From assembly GCA_947650285.1 (NCBI GenBank), contig CANTFL010000106.1:62001-126000 (forward strand): a DNA stretch of 64,000 nucleotides. Reading direction: 5' to 3'. The notes under the pieces are model-generated. The model was not told the origin of the DNA. It was given only the letters and a program-made list of their open reading frames with translations, and searched no databases. Below, one piece after another: positions 46,450 through 57,900 of the stretch (the first letter of the stretch is position 1; every line of letters begins with the position of its first letter). Both the position numbers and the translations under genes were made by a program. Origin of the DNA: Hyaloperonospora brassicae. Its lineage: Eukaryota > Oomycota > Peronosporomycetes > Peronosporales > Peronosporaceae.

Positions 46450-47835
46450 TTGAATGTGTTAGTCAATGACGAAAAAGGCGCAGGCGCTTACACGCTTGAT
46501 CTGATCACGCCTCCGAAGTTAACTTCGATGATCTTACAATTTCCAACGTTACAACCGAAACGGTTCTTGTGTGATCTGCGTAGTGGTAAACTCAAGCAAA
46601 TCTGTGTACTCGTCACAGAGGATGAGTATGTGGCCGATATTCGGTCGGCAACAGTATTTGCTGAGAACGAACGGGTTCTCAGCAGCTAATCGATGGACGA
46701 AAATGTCCTCGATGAGAATACTCGGATTGAGAGATACATGTCTCAATCCTAAGAGTCACTTCAGGCAAATCCTTTGTATAAGGATTTGATCGAATTCAAG
46801 GACGTGTTCCCTGAATCCGTACCTTGCGAGTTGCCTAAGGACAAAGGCACTCGACACGAGATCGAGCTCAAACCGAGCTCGAAGTACTGTGTCAGGAAGC
46901 AGTGGTCACTGCCTCGTGAACAAGTACTAGCGATCGATAAGTTCTTTGCCGATCGCTTAGTAGCGGGCCATGTGAGGAAATCGACATCCCCTCACAGCTC
47001 TCCGACCTTATGTGTGCGAAAGGTCACAGGAGGATGGCGGATAGTGCACGCATTCAACTAATTAAATGCTGCAACGGTACAAGCTCAGACGCCGATATCG
47101 AGAAAGGACGTCATCATAGATGGTATGTCAAAGAGTACCAACTTTTCTTCCATTGATCTGATGGATGATTTCTATCAGATCCACTGCTATGACGGGACAC
47201 CCGTTCACATCAGTGAGCACCCTTAGCGGTATGCTGTGGAAGTGGCTAGTGATGCCACAGGGACTGAGTAATACTCCGGCAACATTCAATAGATGTGTTA
47301 CAATTCTATTGAGACCGGTTCGAGACTTCGCACCGAGTTACTTCGACGATGTGCTCTTCCATAGCCCGGCTATGGACTGAAAGACGGCCGTTTAGTATAA
47401 TAGAACAGCGTTCGTCAGGTTCTTCTTTTTATGCGCAAGCATAAGTTGTACGCCAACCTCAAGAAGTGTATCGTTGCGGCAAGCGAAATACCACTTCTTG
47501 GGTGCATCGTGGGTAAACACGGCGTACGCCTAGATCGCGAAAAGGTCGAGGCGATCACCGACTGGCCCGTGTCAGTCGATGTTAAGGGACTTCATTGGTT
47601 CCTTGGTCTTGCGGCGTACTTGCACAAGTACTCGCGCAATTACGCCAAGATGACAGATTATCCTTCTTGCATTCTCAAGAAAGATGTGAAGTGGTCATGG
47701 AACGCTGACTGTCAGCATTCCTTTGAAGGTATCAAGCGGAGTTTGATACAGTCGCCGAAATGGCGATTGCAGATCAGGACAGACCATTTCATGTGGTCTG
47801 TGACGCCAGCGATTTTGCGATCGGCTGTGCTTTAA
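46450..47835 (+). pseudogene. Reverse transcriptase of element C
   Basis: The frame runs from 46450 through several stops (46689, 46750 region, 47059) into the RT fingers and palm: 'YKDLIEFKDVFPESVPCELP', 'RHEIELKPSSKYCVRKQWSL', 'HSSPTLCVRKVTGGWRIVHA', 'STNFSSIDLMDDFYQI'. A frameshift near 47165-47220 leads to 'WLVMPQGLSNTPATFNRC' and the catalytic 'YFDD' box, intact at 47339-47350. After a stop and another shift comes the thumb/connection: 'HKLYANLKKCIVAASEIPLL', 'HGVRLDREKVEAITDWPV', 'LGLAAYLHKYSRNYAK' (47431-47750). A stop before the last part and the frameshifts prevent a full enzyme. Confidence 0.8.
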
Positions 47836-49106
47836 TGAAATTTGATGCAGGTGACGCAGAGCGCGTCATCTGTTATTGTTCGCGTCAGCTTCAGGCAGCT
47901 GAGCGCAATTACCCAGTGCATGACAAGCAACTCCTTGCCATGAAGTACGCACTGGATAAGTTTCGCGTCTATCGCCTCGGAGATAGACCGTTTGTTGTCT
48001 TTACGGACCATGCGTCACTACGCACGGCCGTAAACAGCCCACACCTCTCGCAAAGAATGGCGACGTGGCTGTCTTTCTTCGCGGAGTATAACTTCTGCGT
48101 GGACTATAAACCAGGACGATTCAATATCGTCGCTGATGCCCTTTCGCGCCGGCCCGATTTCGAGCCGGTCGCACAATTCAACAGTGAGGATAAGCCCGCT
48201 GTTGCGACACTGACAGCCAGTGTTCCGAAGTCAAGCTTAAATGACGACGTACGAAAGTCATACGCAAAAGATAAGGATCTTCTGCGATTAATGGATCATC
48301 TGGTGCATCCATCCAGTAAATCATTGAAGAATTAACCGGCTATGTACCGATACTCATCGAATCGGGACACAAAGCGTAACGTACTGTTATATTATACAGC
48401 CGTTGACGGCGACACGCCTCGTGTCGTCGTACCCGCTCATCATGATTTGTGTTTACGCATCATGTATGAGTGTCACGATGCCCCAACAGGTGGCCATCGT
48501 GGGAGAGAAAAGACTTACCTCACGGTAAGTCGTGACATTTACTGGCCCCGCCGGTATCAGTTTGTGCGCAAGTACATACATGCTTGCCGGGTTTGTCAAC
48601 GAAAGAAGCCTAGTCCTTCATCCCTTGTACCATTACAGACTCTACCGGTCCCAACAGAGTGCTGGCAGTCCGTTTCAATGGACTTCGTCTTCGGTTTTCC
48701 CGAAGACGCTCACAAGAATAATGGTATTCTTGTGTTTGTTGACCGGTTCAGCAAGATGGTCCATCTTGCTGCCGTACCCGAGTCGATCAAGGCTTAAGGT
48801 TGTGCTCGTGTCTTTCTCGACACGATCTTTAGACTCCACGGGTTACCCCGTGAACTCGTATCCGACCTTGACCCTCGGTTTCCGGCGGCATTTTGGCAAA
48901 CCGTGTTCCGTTCTCTTGGAACACGATTGAAGATGTCTACTTCTGACCATCCCGAAACTGATGGTCCGACGGAACGTGCAAACCGTGTCCTCGAAGAGAT
49001 CCTTCGAGGATATGTCCACTCTTTCTCGAGTTGGAGCGAATTCCTACCCACGATGGAATTCGCCATTAATAATTCGGTGCATGCTTCAACACAGCGCACA
49101 CCGTAG
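47760..49106 (+). pseudogene. RNase H and integrase of element C
   Basis: One frame from 47760 to 49106 with two stops (48333-48335, 48795-48797). The RNase H part has 'FHVVCDASDFAIGCALMKFD', 'ERNYPVHDKQLLAMKYALDK', 'FVVFTDHASLRTA' and 'FNIVADALSRRPDF'. Integrase follows with an H2C2 zinc region ('GHRGREKTYLTVSRDIYWP', 'CRVCQRKK', about 48495-48610). The core keeps the first Asp at 48681 ('SMDFVFGFP'), the second at 48864 ('VSDLDPRFP') and the Glu at 48972 ('PTERANRVLEEILRGY'); 35 residues separate Asp2 and Glu, the canonical D,D(35)E. Integrase joins element DNA to the host. This is the best preserved part of the element. Confidence 0.85.
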
Positions 49107-50251
49107 CGTAAATGGTTTACGCCATCATCGTGTTCCTACCCTTCTAGAGTATGACTCTTGGATAAGGGGGGTAGGGACTCGCTCGAGCAAAAATCGTGCT
49201 GGCTCTTGCTCATCACGTGACGACGTTAGCGTCGACACGTATGATGCCGATGTCGATCAGGTCGACATCGATGAAGGAGATGACCTCAATAATTGCGGCG
49301 ACGCAATAACTGACTCGTATGATGATGACGTGCTGGTATATTCAGCATCGTCAACGATTATGCCAGCGAGGAAGAAGACAACCTCGCTGAAGAGGAGAAC
49401 AATCTCTTAGCAGTGCGCACGAAGCGCACTGAAAGACAAAACAAAGAGTTAGCAGAGAACTTCCTGGTGACTCGAGAAGCGGTAGTCCGTTTCATTCAGG
49501 ACTCCATCGCAAATGCGGTGGACCGTCAGAAACAGACCGCAGACAAGAATGGAAGAGCAAATGTTCTTTCAATTAGTGATAATGATCTAGTACTACTGTC
49601 TACGGTAAAGTTATTTAGACATGCAACACTAGTGTCGGCAGTAGTTTACTAATGCCGAAGTACATATGGCTATTTCGAGTGTTGCACCGCAAAGGCAATA
49701 CATACACGATCGAATTGCCACGTAAGATGCGCACGCATCCTACGTTTTGCGTGGGGAGGCTCAGGCCGTACTGATAGTACGAGCCTTCTTCTTCCGATGG
49801 AGATAGCCCCCACGCTCAAGAAACTCCATCAGGTTCTTGCGTTCGCGCTCCAGACGATTTTTCTGGTAGCGTAGATGAGAGGCTACAGAACTCAAACGAG
49901 AGATCTCTCCGCGAGCTGTCGCCAGCTCGCCAACGAGGAAGCAGACGTCGCGCTCGACCTGCAGCTGCGAGACCGCTTACTCAACGCTGTGTGTCGTATG
50001 ATCCGTCTCGTGCTCCTTGCGGTGATTACGCAAGAAATCAGACAGGTCGTACCGCCTATTGCTCTCGTGCGCCAAAGTATCGCGCAATTTGTCGATTGAG
50101 CCATCCAACTCGTAAGTGTCGAGATGGTGGGCCTGGGGTTCTGGAGGAGATCTTTCCTCATCCACCACATCCTTTAGTGGACTCGCACGGTCCTCAACGC
50201 TTTAAAGTGGAGCGTATTTTGAATCATTGTGAAGATTCAGGATCAAGGTAA
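49107..50251 (+). pseudogene. Integrase C-terminal region with chromodomain-like tail
   Basis: Continues in mixed frames: an Asp-rich low-complexity segment (49200-49350), then 'LAENFLVTREAVVRFIQDSI' and 'NAVDRQKQTADKNGRANVLS' (49413-49570) and 'NDLVLLSTVKL'. A frameshift leads to 'VLHRKGNTYTIELPRKMRTH' and 'PTFCVGRLRPY' (49680-49770), the GPF/Y-type module of gypsy integrases. A last piece near 50150-50250 reads 'GPQRFKVERILNHCEDSGSR' and resembles the start of a chromodomain, which directs integration to modified chromatin in chromoviruses. It ends after about 20 residues, so the chromodomain is truncated. Confidence 0.65.
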
Positions 50252-51433
50252 GCTACCTCGTCCAGTGGCGGGGGTAATCATCTTCTTGTAACAGCAGGGA
50301 GCCCCGCTCCCAGCTGATGATGGATGTGCCTGGTCTCGTCCACCAGTATGACGAGACTCATCCGATAGGTCCGAGATCCCATCGGTAAACACGCGCCCTA
50401 AGCGCTTGTAGACGGATTGCAAGTTTGCAATCGCGTCACGCATCTCAGCCGAGATGTGTGCCCTTACCCAGGGCGAACTTAGGGAATACACATCCCTATG
50501 TGCACGTTGCGAGTTGTCAACACAACTTGCTCAGGGATCTCCCCAAGTGAGGCAAAGAATGTCTGCCTCACTTGACAAACGATGCATCCGGTACCTTGCA
50601 GCGGTTGGCATTCGCTCTTCAAACTTGATGCGTGTCGCCTCAAGTTTCTTGAGCGACTCTTCTCGTCCAAAATTCTTTACGTTTTGGACGAACGCGTTCC
50701 ACGCAGCCAAAAGCGAGCCTTTTTCACGCTTTTGGTTGCTGTTGTACCATCGATGTCTAAGAAAGACATCGAGATAAAAATCTTCTTCAGCGCGAAAGGT
50801 CTTCGCCCTGGAACTCAAGCCGTGAAGCTCAGTCTCATCGAATAAGGGTATTCGTTGGTGTTGGCTTGTCTCGTGAGACAAGCCATTAATGATCCGTTCA
50901 CGCAAACGCCACTACTTCAGCTCTTCACGCTTAACAGTGGTACCCTTTTCGGTACCACGGTTGTTAGTATGACGATGGCTTGCACCATCGTCAAGTCGTT
51001 CGTGCGAAGGAGCATGAGTTGATCGCGGTGATGAGCAATCATACTCATCATCAGACTCATTATTAATGCCGAATAGACTGTGATACATGTCAAATGTCCG
51101 TACGTCCGGCAGTGTCGTGGATGAATGCGGCACCGCAGGTGAACACGATGCCTCCAAAAGCTTTTCCGAGTCAGACACGTTTGACCCGCCAGAATAGATG
51201 ACCTCTGTGTCAGGGTCATCACGCGCACGCGGTGTGGGGCCGCGTGCACCTGCAGCACCTGTTGCTGCAGGCGGAAAACGGACAGCAGACGACGAAGCTT
51301 CTACCGAAGAGGCTGGCACAGCAGCGGGCTGTGCGTGTCTTGAGTCACCCCGCATAAACATGTTTACTATGCGAGGTCGGGTAAAGTGAATGGAACGGAC
51401 CCAACAAGTGCTCCCTGTCCCAATGGTGCCCAA
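50243..51433 (-). pseudogene. Long antisense ORF of element C (two in-frame stops)
   Basis: On the strand opposite gag-pol, one continuous frame of about 397 codons runs from ATG 51433 to 50243. It is interrupted only by TAG (50912-50914) and TGA (50531-50533). It begins 'MGTIGTGSTCWVRSIHFTRP', passes an Ala/Pro/Ser-rich, disordered stretch, 'FDMYHSLFGINNESDDEYD' and a His/Arg/Lys-rich part. It continues as a more ordered, Lys/Glu/Trp-rich region ('LHGLSSRAKTFRAEEDFYLD', 'KREKGSLLAAWNAFVQNVKN', 'ESLKKLEATRIKFEERMP') that looks helical. I recognise no domain. Its frame is better kept than RT, so it was probably a real protein. It lies between integrase and the 3' LTR, converging on pol, and could be transcribed from the 3' LTR in antisense. 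Confidence 0.65.
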
Positions 51434-51474
51434 TGGGTGGCCGCCATATGTTTGATAGTCACACGGTGACTATC

Positions 51475-51490
51475 AGTTAAGGGAGGGTGA
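51475..51490 (+). promoter_or_regulatory. Polypurine tract of element C
   Basis: AGTTAAGGGAGGGTGA directly precedes the 3' LTR start TGAAACGGGG. A purine-rich run here is the usual primer for plus-strand DNA synthesis. Confidence 0.7.
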
Positions 51491-51882
51491 TGAAACGGGG
51501 CAGCCCGTCACATGGAAATTGTCATTTGAGAGATAATGACAATAGAGAATATTATGTTGAATATTCTTTTAACAATATCATCAATGGTGGTGATATTGAT
51601 GGGTCGACCAAATAGTCTGCTCATTTATTGATATCTTGACGATATCAACCCACCAATCGCCGCAAGACGCGCGCAATGAGTTTTGAGTAGACGTCGTCAT
51701 TCATTCAGTTATATTAATATAATTAAGAAAAGGTAAACATAGAAAGAGTGGTTAAAGACTAAATTATATTAATATAACAGTTCTACTTTTACCTTATCTA
51801 CGCTTCATCGTTTGCCTCGTATACGTCTGTTGGGCGAACCAAACCCATGCGTTAGGTTCACGCAAGGGTGTGCCCCGATACA
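51491..51882 (+). repeat. 3' LTR of element C
   Basis: 392 bp, TGAAACGGGGCAGCCCGTCA to GTGTGCCCCGATACA. The second base pair of the usual TGTAAC end is mutated. It differs from the 5' LTR at many sites: the hairpin at 44027-44048 is disrupted here (CCAAATAGTCTGCTCATTTA), while TTGATATC-TTGAC-GATATCAA (about 51628-51648) is a better hairpin than its 5' counterpart. Confidence 0.9.
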
Positions 51883-54599
51883 CTTGCGGTGGCTGCGGCG
51901 GTCAGCGCGGACACTTTCAGGCCAACCAGCGTGATTGAGACTTATATTCTCGACTGTATTTGAGTGATGCAATGCGTCTCGCTGATGCAATTGGATTTGG
52001 TGGGTCGTCATCCTTCCGTTAATAATTTTTGGTTCAAGATCCTTTGACTCCCTCTTCATTAAAAACGACATATTCCTAGCTCGTGTTGGGCATTGTTGGG
52101 CTCCCTCTACTATTGCGTCATTGGATTCGTCGAGACATGAAGCGTTAACTTCGGGTGGGTTTCCCGCTTCGTTGACATATTTATTAACTTCTGTGTCGTT
52201 GACACCCACGCCATTGTCTGCTGCGCCCGTCGTAATTGTTTCTCTGTCAACAACGATGCCAGAACTCGATTTAATAAAAGGCTTTCAACCTGAATATATT
52301 CGAGCCTCGCACAAACTATATATTCCGTAACTTTTGTCGGACCGCCGGATCTCGTCTGTTGTTCATCATTGTGGGCTTCTATTGTTTCATTTGCGGTGTC
52401 TTCTCTTTCGTCTAGTTTGCTGACTCTGGACCTGTGTGTCTATTTTAATGTCGAATCTCTTAAATTGCGCATGGCGTGTACCTATTCTTACTGAAGTCAT
52501 ACCTTTTGCTTGCAGAGGATCGATAACTTGTACTCGTAATATTGTATTCACACTTCTTTCTACTTGTCCGTTTTAGAAAATGATAGATGAGCATATTTTC
52601 TGGTGTACCCTGGTCTTTTAACCCCAAACGAATGGTCGTTTGATTGTGCTCGATATATTTATGTATATCTATAAATCACCTGCACCATCTAGGCAAACTT
52701 TCAAAATCGTCGCTAATAAATATGAGATCTAAAACGGCGCAGATAAGGGTAAAATTTTTGCGCCGAAGTGGCGGCCGATATTTACATGATGCGTTCGCTT
52801 CTAAGGCTGACGTTTATTCCATGGCTTTATCCATAAACAAACCCACATTTGGGTCTTAAGAAAATATTCATTCTGGTCTTATCTTCACGAGATGTATGAT
52901 ATTATCCACCGATGCATGTTAACAATTGCTGCGCACCATATTCGACGTTTAATGCGCTATAATCTCTTGTTAGATTTGATATTTCTACAATCTTCACATA
53001 ATAATACGTGTACGAGTACGCCTGCATTCATACTATTCGCATAGTAGTAAAACTTGACTTAACGATATGTTTGTGATATTATTTAATTACCACCTTTCAT
53101 AAAGAGAAAAATAATTAAGCCGTGTTTACTAGAGTTGTCATGATTACTTCTCGCACCAAAGATTTTCGTTTTGTAACTTTTTTAGACGCTTGATGTCGAT
53201 TCATAAAATAAATTAGCATTTTATCGACTACTTAAGGATCAGAATTACATATTTCCGAATCACTTTCTTGATAGATTGTTGGCTTGATAAATTATACTAG
53301 TTGATAATTTTAATGTGACCAGTTCGTCTATTTTTTCTGGGAAATTCGTTCGTTTATTTCGCTTGCTTTGCAACCTGACTGGGTCAATTTCGTCCGCGTA
53401 AACCGAAAATCGATCTTTGAAAGATTAATGCATATCTGATCGTCGCATGGCCTTCTCAAATTTGTCTAGTGGCTAAAAAAGCTTGATATACACATCAAAT
53501 GCACATTGGTTGGCTTATCGTAAAATTTACATTTTTAATTAAAAGTAGTCCGTGTGGTCGCTTTCATTGCTGGTAGATTACTACTGTGTCCACGGGTGTC
53601 CAACGAGATATTATGTGCACGACTCTCGTTTATTTAGATTAGACTGCGTATATTGTTATTACGTTTCTCACCTAGTGGCTTATGTTATATGTTACGCTTT
53701 GTAGTCTGCACTTGTGCTGAGGACGTAGGTAATAAAAGTAGCGTATATTTAATATTGACTACAGTCAATTATTTAACTAATTTATACACTTGACCAGCAC
53801 TGGAACTTGGCCATGTCATATTTTACCATGCACACATCTGGCTTGCTCACCACCAAGTACCAGTCCATACGTCGTTTATTTATCTCTGTCTCACTCATCA
53901 TCTCCTCCTTATGGTCCCAATGACGACATTCTTCACTAGTATCATATACCTGTCACGTTTTCAGCCTACCGGTAATTCTATTTTCCAATCCGATGAGGTC
54001 AAAACGTAACTGAAGAGGTCTTTTGTGGTGAAGTGGGTCCAAGAATGGTTTGGGATATTTACATAGAAAGGTTGACCGTGCACCCGGCGTATGTAAGAAG
54101 TGCGGATGGCATAATCACGACGGCCAAACCCTGATTGGGAGTGGATCTCGTTATTCAGAGCAGATTTGACAAATAAAAAAGGATTACATTCAAATGCGAA
54201 TCTGGTCGTATCGAGGATCGGTCCAAGAGTTCGCTCGATCAAAGAGAGGATCGGACCGAGAGTGGATACGATACTCGAATGGGTACAATCCAAGGGTGAA
54301 GCAAACTCATAATAGATCTGGATCGAAGTCAATTAAGGAGATTAATTTAAGGTCTACAATGGACAATGACGGATTAATTCATTATCATGACGCGTTGTGA
54401 GTACTATTTGCATAGATAGGAGGAAATCGTGGGATCCTTAACATGGTTGGACGACTTTTTACAGAGTTAAATTTACTTCCCAAGATACGCGTCGTCTGTT
54501 CCGGGCTATATATTTGACGTCCCGACAAATGAAAGACTTGTGTCGCTAGCCTTTACAAGTGTCGCACCTAAAATTTTTAGCTAGGTTTAGTTATAGCTT
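51883..54599. other. Right flank of element C; no gene recognised
   Basis: Begins with the candidate target duplication CTTGC. A 134-codon minus-strand frame (52209-51805, partly in the LTR) and frames at 52121-52330 and 52644-52859 (+) have no recognisable motif. The 123-codon minus-strand frame 54332-53961 is probably fortuitous. The remainder is AT-rich. Confidence 0.4.
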
Positions 54600-54985
54600 A
54601 CACAAACGTTTAGACAAGCGCGATAGGTCGCAGCAAGAAATGGGAGGTGATCAAGATCGCGAGAAGGCTAAAGTGGACAGAAGATTTAGCAGACCACTAT
54701 CTACTTTTTGAACTATGATATCTTGTTGAGATCTAATTAGCTCATATCGAGTACCTACAAGTATCCTGTGGTCGTATGATGATTTCCACACGATAGGACC
54801 AACCCAAACAATTAATTTCAGCCTTGGTCAAGAGTCATAGAAGAGTGCAGCCTGCTAAAACGGCGGGTACACAAGGTGAGGAAGGCATTATGCATTGAAA
54901 AGGACTACTCCCATCGATAGAAGGTCGTCTGTTCACCATGGGAGAGGCTGGATCACATCAACAAGATATGATCCCCGCTTCAACA
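54600..54985 (-). repeat. LTR fragment R7 (old copy of the R family)
   Basis: Degraded match in the same orientation as R3. Shared in order are GATCGCGAGAAGGCTAAAGTGG (54656 onward; compare GATCGCGAGACGGCTCAAGTGG), GCTCATATCGAGTACC, GAAGAGTGCAGCCTGC and GGCGGGTACACAAGGTGAGGA (54863-54883). Only the half bearing these boxes is visible; the GATC-rich half is not found to the left. This is the oldest-looking copy. Confidence 0.65.
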
Positions 54986-57900
54986 CACTTGCATCGAACA
55001 CAAGAATGTTGATGAAATGTCAGAAGCAGTATTTTAAAGAACTGACATTCCTTAAAGCGGGATATTCTGAGCTATGTATAGACAATAGTGTTCGGCAAAC
55101 TGTCGTTATCATTAGCGTCGCTCATTGCTTTGTTACCCCACGACCACAGTACAGAGAAATGTAAAATAATAAGATAGTGGGACAAGGTAGTGTCAAAAGA
55201 GAATATGTCGCTAACAAATATTTCCACATTCCTTCATGATTTTAGATCCAAACTCGATTTATAAATATATTCTCAAGTATTGTGACGTCAACGCAATTTT
55301 CATGTAGCGCGCCGAGTGGCGAACATTGTGATAATAGAGATACATATACTAATTAATGAGTATAATTTTCAACAAAAAGAATTCGCGTTGTGTTGTAAAA
55401 CTATACTAGATACATCAATTAAATTTATTGGTATAATTTTTCTTTAATGATTAAATCGTTTGATTGAGTGAACCCGTAACAACCACGCTTATGTTACCAC
55501 TTTTTTCGTAATTAAATCGTCTGCACATGCATCTTGATTACTTATTCCGTGCACTATACGCCCATTTCTATTTCATTAAGCTTGTTAATCGTGGCGTGCC
55601 ACTATCAGTCGGGACTTCTAATGCTTACATGCGATTTCCTTGAACGGATTGCCGGGTAAACTCCCTTGCATTATCCCCAATATTAAGATTTGTTACTTAC
55701 TAATACAATGTAGCGTGAGTGAATAAACTTATATATATAGGATATTGATCTGACGGTGGAAGAGGAAAGGAAAGCTATCGCCGACAAAACCCAGGACCAG
55801 ACAAGCAGCTTCCGCTATATAAAAGCACACTTTTTATATCACCAATCTTAACTGGTCGTTACTAAAATATAAGACAGCCAAACCGTCTAACTGTCGAGAA
55901 GTGCAAACAAACGTTCTGGGTAAAGATATTTGCATAGTTTATGGTGGTAGTATGGTATGTAGGGCCCTATAGTCCAGCGGTCGGCGCGGTGAATAACTGG
56001 AGCAGCTGTAAATATTCGACATCGCGCTTGACAAGAATGGTTTGATTTTTTGCTCTAAGGCGACAACAGCATGGTGAGCTTGACCGCCCGACCGGCTGTG
56101 TGTTTGGCCGTGAGAACCTTAATGTCGATGGCTTGCTTTGACATACGATGTTCAACCATCAAGAAGCGGATGCTTATCTTTGATAGTTTCAAATACCCTA
56201 AGAATCATCAATTCGCTGCACTATTGGTTTACCTTAAAATTTATACACCGAATTAATAATCGGACTGAGTGATACTTACCGGCGCAAAGCTGCAATCACG
56301 TATTAATATAATGACCGCCGTTCATAAAGACGATTATATGAGCATCTTTCTTTCGTTCAAATGTCCGAGTATTGTAGCGTGACGATTGCCTGTAATACAA
56401 ATCAAAAATGTTTTTGGATAGGCTGGTTTACCTGACAAAATATCTTTCTTTGCTGAGAGATAATCGCTGGATATACGGCCAGTCAAAATACATATAGCGA
56501 CGACAATCGAGAAGGGCTACCAGGAAGATTAGGATAAGTTTTTCGATGCTTGAAATGGTAGCTCATCAATTTATACTTATTTGTTAGGGTTGGCACCTTA
56601 GAGATGCGGACATACTTGGTAAGAATCGGGCATCTTTGTGACTCGACACATAAAGCGCTTAAAAGCTTACGCTTTCTTCTCATTGGCTATGTTGCATCAA
56701 TGATCGGCTCATGGTCGCTAGACAATTGTTCTAGGTTCGAACGCCAAAATTAATACCATCTACAAACTATTGGTGCGAACACATATGGTAAACGTGAAGT
56801 GGTGAGATCGCCGGTCAAAAACATCTCATTGAATGGGTTGTCAACCATTTGTTGCACAGTCTAAACTTTATCAAACACCATACATATTTTATAAATTTAG
56901 TGACGAAGTGCTTGGGTCAGAAAAGATGTGTCAAGTTTCCCAGTTTTAACGCTTCATGTAGGTAATGCAATATGGACGTGGATTACTGAGTCATAGAATG
57001 ATCAAATACCCCTTTAGGTTTAATGCATCATTACAAAGTATTTTTAATTTGGAAGTAGATCATGTATAAACGATAGTCCAAAAAGCATACAAAGTTTAAG
57101 TGTTCGAACGGCGCACATCGATTGGTCTAAACATGCTATCTACGCCAATGAAAGGTAAAAAAACAGACTATCCGCATCCAAGTGGCAGTCTCATTTGATA
57201 CCCTAAAATTCATCTAGCATATCTTCCACTATCGGAATGATATATATTATGATGTCTTAAACTTCTTCAATCGTCTTGTAATTGAATAAAGACGGACGTC
57301 GCCCCCTACCATAATAATAGTATATAGTTTGTGAATCGTATGGATTGTAAAATAACAAAAAGAGTCCAGCCTTATGACAATTTATATATAACTCATAAAA
57401 TTACGCAAGTTAACTGAGTAATTAACCGAAAAAATGCCGTGTACAAGTATGTGCCCGACAAACAACTTTACACACCCATCCGTACAAAGGGTAGCTGTAA
57501 ATTTTCCACATTCAATTTTGTTTTTTTATGTATGTACCCTAAAATCCTTTATAACTATTTGATTCTGTTCCTGGTATTGAGGTATTACGTTTGCCCCGCA
57601 AACAGAAATCGAGATAGTGTAATTAAATTGAGATCTACCTTAGGATAAGGCGATTTCGAGGGCGCAATCAATATGGTGTCATTTTATTGGTTGTGTGCGA
57701 ATATAGGTGATAACTTTGGCGCACTTTGTTTATAACTATATAATTTTTTATTCGGAACCTATATAGCATATAGGAAAGGATGATCGTAAGCATTAAATTC
57801 CTATTTAGTGTTTTATACACATAAACTTATGCGACAAGGTTATTTAATGGTCCAGTCCTTCTGTTTATAGGGAGCTATCGATTTCGTTTCGACAGGCGGG

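Larger units (their letters stand above)
43910..51882 (+). mobile_element. Near full-length Ty3/gypsy element C (chromodomain type)
   Basis: 7,973 bp. Two LTRs of 393 and 392 bp with ends TGTAACGGGG...CCCCGCTACA flank gag, protease, RT, RNase H, integrase, a C-terminal chromodomain-like tail and a long antisense ORF. Candidate target duplications are CTCGC (43905-43909) and CTTGC (51883-51887), 4 of 5 matching. The LTRs differ at many positions, so the insertion is old, and all ORFs carry stops or frameshifts. Base use is more GC-rich than the flanks. The whole element is unusually dense in short perfect inverted repeats (see findings). Confidence 0.9.

Noticed and set aside
53961..54400. Opposed 123- and 68-codon frames as a possible host gene
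   Set aside because: Each covers the other, with no motif, no intron signal pattern and no repeat support.
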